A stretch of DNA of 64,000 nucleotides from Marinobacter antarcticus. GTDB lineage: Bacteria; Pseudomonadota; Gammaproteobacteria; Pseudomonadales; Oleiphilaceae. Positions 61,727 through 64,000 of the stretch are shown one piece after another. The translations under genes and the position numbers were made by a program. Below the pieces are notes generated by a model. That model did no database searches and had not been told where the DNA came from. It saw only the letters and a list, made by a program, of their open reading frames with translations. The DNA is taken from the NCBI RefSeq assembly GCF_900142385.1, contig NZ_FRAQ01000001.1:682001-746000 (forward strand), read 5' to 3'. Each line of letters starts with the position of its first letter. Position 1 is the stretch's first letter.

Positions 61727-61822
61727 ATCTCAAATTGGACTGACAAGTGGCAGTCGTAGTCTATTTGGGTTTTAATATCGGATAAAATGATGCTTATTAT
61801 TCAGATATTAGGAAAATAGATA

Positions 61823-62776
61823 ATGAAGCTGCCTCCTCTCAAAGCCCTGCCGGTATTCGAAGCCGTTGCCCGCCTCAACAGTTTTTCCATGGCGGCACAG
61901 GAGCTGGCGGTGAGCCAGAGCGCGGTGAGCCATCAGATCAAACAATTGGAAACCTATCTTGGTGAGAAACTGTTCTGGCGCAGTGGGCGCACGCTCACGC
62001 TTACGGACGAAGGTCGTCAGTATCTGGATGCCATCAGCACCGCCTTGCTGCAGATAGAGCGGGCCAGCGAACAACTGCTGGGGCACGAGGAATCCCGGCT
62101 GCGGTTGTCGGTATTCAGTTCCTTCGCTGTGCGCTGGCTGGTGCCCCGGCTGCCGGGCTTGCAACGGCTTCACCCGCAGGTGGAGCTGGCGCTGGAAATG
62201 AGCAGTGAAAACCCGGTGCTGTCCGACCGCGTAGCGGACTGCTTTATCACTATCCACAGGGACTCACCGGCCTACAGTTACGAGCTTTTGTATGTGGAGC
62301 GGCTTTTCCCCGTGTGCAGCCAGGATTACTGGCAACGCATCCGGCGGGAACTAGGGCGAGAGGCAGCTCTAACAGGGCGCGACGAACCGGCCATGACGAC
62401 GGCCGAGATAGCGCGCTTTCCTCTATTATCCATCCACAGTATCTACGATAAAGCGGCGGGTGACTGGGAGGCCTGGTTCCGAAACGTGAACGAAACTATC
62501 CCTTCCGGCGCTCGCGTCCAGCACTTCAGTCATATGCTGCTTGCTCTCGAGGCCGCGCGCTTTCACCAGGGAATTGCACTGACCAACGATTACATGCTCA
62601 GTACCCGTAAGGACTCAGAAGAGTTTGTGCGGTTACCCAGTCATTCGCTGGTTACCGGGGACAAATTCTATTTTGCCTGGAAAACCAGCCGCAGGCGGGA
62701 GCGCGGTATTCAGATACTGCGTCGCTGGCTGGTCAGTGAGGCGATTGAAGGAGGGCTCCGGAGTGAGGTGGGTTGA
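61823..62776 (+). CDS. LysR family regulator (GcvA-like)
   Basis: This 317-residue protein has the HTH LPVFEAVARLNSFSMAAQELAVSQSAVSHQIKQLET, the most conserved LysR motif, then a periplasmic-binding-type effector domain (ESRLRLSVFSSFAVRWLVPRLPGLQRLHPQVELALEMSSE). The MKLPPLKALPVFEAVARLNSF start resembles GcvA-type members. It is divergent from the DMT exporter gene, which is its likely target, and lies next to an ornithine cyclodeaminase family gene. Confidence 0.93.
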   Translation: MKLPPLKALPVFEAVARLNSFSMAAQELAVSQSAVSHQIKQLETYLGEKLFWRSGRTLTLTDEGRQYLDAISTALLQIERASEQLLGHEESRLRLSVFSSFAVRWLVPRLPGLQRLHPQVELALEMSSENPVLSDRVADCFITIHRDSPAYSYELLYVERLFPVCSQDYWQRIRRELGREAALTGRDEPAMTTAEIARFPLLSIHSIYDKAAGDWEAWFRNVNETIPSGARVQHFSHMLLALEAARFHQGIALTNDYMLSTRKDSEEFVRLPSHSLVTGDKFYFAWKTSRRRERGIQILRRWLVSEAIEGGLRSEVG

Positions 62777-62781
62777 CTCTG

Positions 62782-63720
62782 CTAGCTACCTTCCAGGGCT
62801 TCCCATACCTCGATAGCGGCGGCAAGGTCTTCCAGCGAGGCGCCCACGGATTTGAACAGAGTTATGGCATCGTCACTCGTGCGTCCGGGCTTGTCGCCCC
62901 TAATCAGTTCCGCCAGTTCGGCGCGCATGCTGGTTTCACTGAACGCACCCTCGTCGATGGCCTGAAGCAGGTCTCCAGCCTCGCCCATGGCACCGGCGTA
63001 GGTATCCACGAATACCTCGCTGCGGGCCACGCACTCACTGTCGGTTTCCCGCATGGTTGGCCGGAACGCGCCTACCAGATCCAGATGGCTGCCGGGTTGC
63101 AGCCATTCCCCCCGGATCAGCGGTTCGGTGGACAGGGTCGCGCAGCTGATGATGTCTGCCGCCGGAACGGCAGTTTCCAGGTCATTCACCGGCTCACAGT
63201 CAAAACGGTCGCGAAAGCGTTCAGCCAGCGCTGCGGCCTTGTCCGGATTACGACCCCAGATCCGCACTTTGCGGATAGGGCGCACCGCGGCATGGGCTTC
63301 GATCAGCATGGGCGCCAGCTTGCCGGTGCCGACCACCAGCAGTGATGACGCGTCTTGTCGCGACAGCTCACGGGCGGCCAGGGCGGAAGCCGCCGCAGTG
63401 CGCCGACTGGTCAGCGCGCTGCCATCGATGCAGGCCAGTGGAGTGCCGTGCTGGCCTTCGCACAGAATATAAAGACCGGAGATCGCCGGCAGGCCGGCGT
63501 TGGCATTTTGTGGGAACACGTTGACCATTTTCATACCGATGTATCCCGCCTGTTCCCAGGCGGGCATCAGCAGCATGGTGGCCTCGCCATCCGGCCGATG
63601 CATGGCATGATGGTGTCGAGGTGGCGCTTCCACGCCATGACGGAACGTATTGGCGAGACGTTCGATCAGTGCCGGCCATGCCAGCGCGCCCGCGACCTCC
63701 TGTGCAGAAATAATACGCAT
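62782..63720 (-). CDS. Ornithine cyclodeaminase/mu-crystallin family protein
   Basis: This 312-residue protein has GYIGMKMVNVFPQN with the substrate-binding Lys region, VVGTGKLAPMLIEAHAAVRPIRKVRIWGRNPDKA (Rossmann NAD(P) site) and DLVGAFRPTMRETDSE. Family members are ornithine cyclodeaminases, proline-related reductases or alanine dehydrogenases; active-site details cannot separate these here. It is followed at once by a branched-chain amino acid permease fragment, which suggests an amino-acid catabolic cluster continuing to the right. Confidence 0.88.
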   Translation of the reverse strand: MRIISAQEVAGALAWPALIERLANTFRHGVEAPPRHHHAMHRPDGEATMLLMPAWEQAGYIGMKMVNVFPQNANAGLPAISGLYILCEGQHGTPLACIDGSALTSRRTAAASALAARELSRQDASSLLVVGTGKLAPMLIEAHAAVRPIRKVRIWGRNPDKAAALAERFRDRFDCEPVNDLETAVPAADIISCATLSTEPLIRGEWLQPGSHLDLVGAFRPTMRETDSECVARSEVFVDTYAGAMGEAGDLLQAIDEGAFSETSMRAELAELIRGDKPGRTSDDAITLFKSVGASLEDLAAAIEVWEALEGS

Positions 63721-63725
63721 AGTGC

Positions 63726-64000
63726 CTAATCCTGTTTACGGGTGGTTAGTCGCTGGATCTCACCGACAATGCCACGCCGGAATACCATCACGCACACCAC
63801 AAAGATCGTCCCCAGAATCACCTGCACCCAGGAGCCGAAGGCTGAGAGTTCGTGACTGAGGGCACCGACGGTGATGGCGCCAACGACCGGGCCAAATACG
63901 GTGCCGAGCCCACCCACGAGGGTCATCAGTATGACTTCGCCGGAGGTTTGCCAGTGTGCGTTGGTGAGTGCCGCAAACTGGAAAACGATCGCCTTGGTGG
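63726..64000 (-). CDS. Branched-chain amino acid ABC transporter permease (LivM-type, 3' fragment)
   Basis: About 91 C-terminal residues are visible, ending VVCVMVFRRGIVGEIQRLTTRKQD. The VILMTLVGGLGTVFGPVVGAI motif is the EAA-like and LivM hallmark region (GGxGTxxGPxxGA). The start lies beyond the right edge. The 5-bp gap to the ornithine-cyclodeaminase-family gene suggests one operon on the minus strand, with the permease upstream of it. The substrate may be a branched-chain or related amino acid, but is not proven. Confidence 0.88.
   Translation of the reverse strand, partial: TKAIVFQFAALTNAHWQTSGEVILMTLVGGLGTVFGPVVGAITVGALSHELSAFGSWVQVILGTIFVVCVMVFRRGIVGEIQRLTTRKQD

Noticed and set aside
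1-64000. CRISPR arrays, tRNA/rRNA genes, transposases or prophage
   Set aside because: No regularly spaced repeats, cloverleaf tRNA sequences, ribosomal RNA blocks, DDE transposase motifs or phage structural genes were seen on either strand.

Overview
This window looks like a chromosomal segment from a marine gammaproteobacterium, most like Marinobacter or a close relative. That is an inference from gene families (paired OmpW proteins, a TRAP transporter, the MrtJ/JDVT-CTERM pair, EncFtn ferritin, YqhD, PntAB, MarC), moderate-to-high GC coding sequence and Anr/Fnr- and OxyR-type sites. No rRNA, tRNA, CRISPR array, prophage or insertion sequence was seen. Both ends cut through genes: an LVIVD-repeat beta-propeller on the left and a LivM-type permease on the right.

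Layout. 0-11 kb is the most accessory part: the propeller, an OmpW with a perfect Anr/Fnr box, an AT-rich patch of small unknown genes, and a sulfur-type operon (DUF2231, two YeeE/YedE subunits, an exported phosphatase-like lipoprotein with NPC repeats). Then come acylphosphatase, a pseudouridine synthase, small stress proteins (YkgJ-like, coiled coil, CsbD), two decayed gene remnants and a 38-residue Lys-rich protein. 11-18 kb holds threonine aldolase, a universal stress protein and a divergent pair of TPP riboswitches. One riboswitch controls an SSS-family transporter. The other controls an SDR plus flavin-monooxygenase operon, with its ribosome-binding site inside a visible hairpin. 18-26 kb carries a lipid A acyltransferase, MltF, an AI-2E-type exporter, a DctPQM TRAP transporter and AhpC. 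26-32 kb carries a P-type ATPase, DUF3581 and AhpF; ahpC and ahpF each have an OxyR-like site upstream. 32-45 kb is mostly housekeeping: RNA methyltransferases, YqhD with a doubled TetR-type operator, acetylpolyamine amidohydrolase, an encapsulin-less EncFtn ferritin, a GluR0-like channel and RhlE.

45-51 kb is a surface electron-transfer-like locus. The intramembrane protease MrtJ sits beside its JDVT-CTERM substrate, which is divergent from a five-heme lipoprotein cytochrome, with a perfect Anr/Fnr box between them. A second OmpW with a near-perfect box follows. 51-64 kb holds an HxlR regulator divergent from an Old Yellow Enzyme, PntAB, EptA, MarC, ChaC, a DMT exporter with a divergent LysR, and an ornithine-cyclodeaminase-family gene next to a branched-chain amino acid permease.

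Themes are oxygen/redox response (Anr, OxyR, Ahp, Pnt, OYE), envelope modification (LpxL, EptA, MltF) and riboswitch-controlled thiamin metabolism. The least described systems are the TPP-riboswitch SDR/monooxygenase module, the encapsulin-less EncFtn, the NPC-repeat lipoprotein operon and the MrtJ/cytochrome locus.
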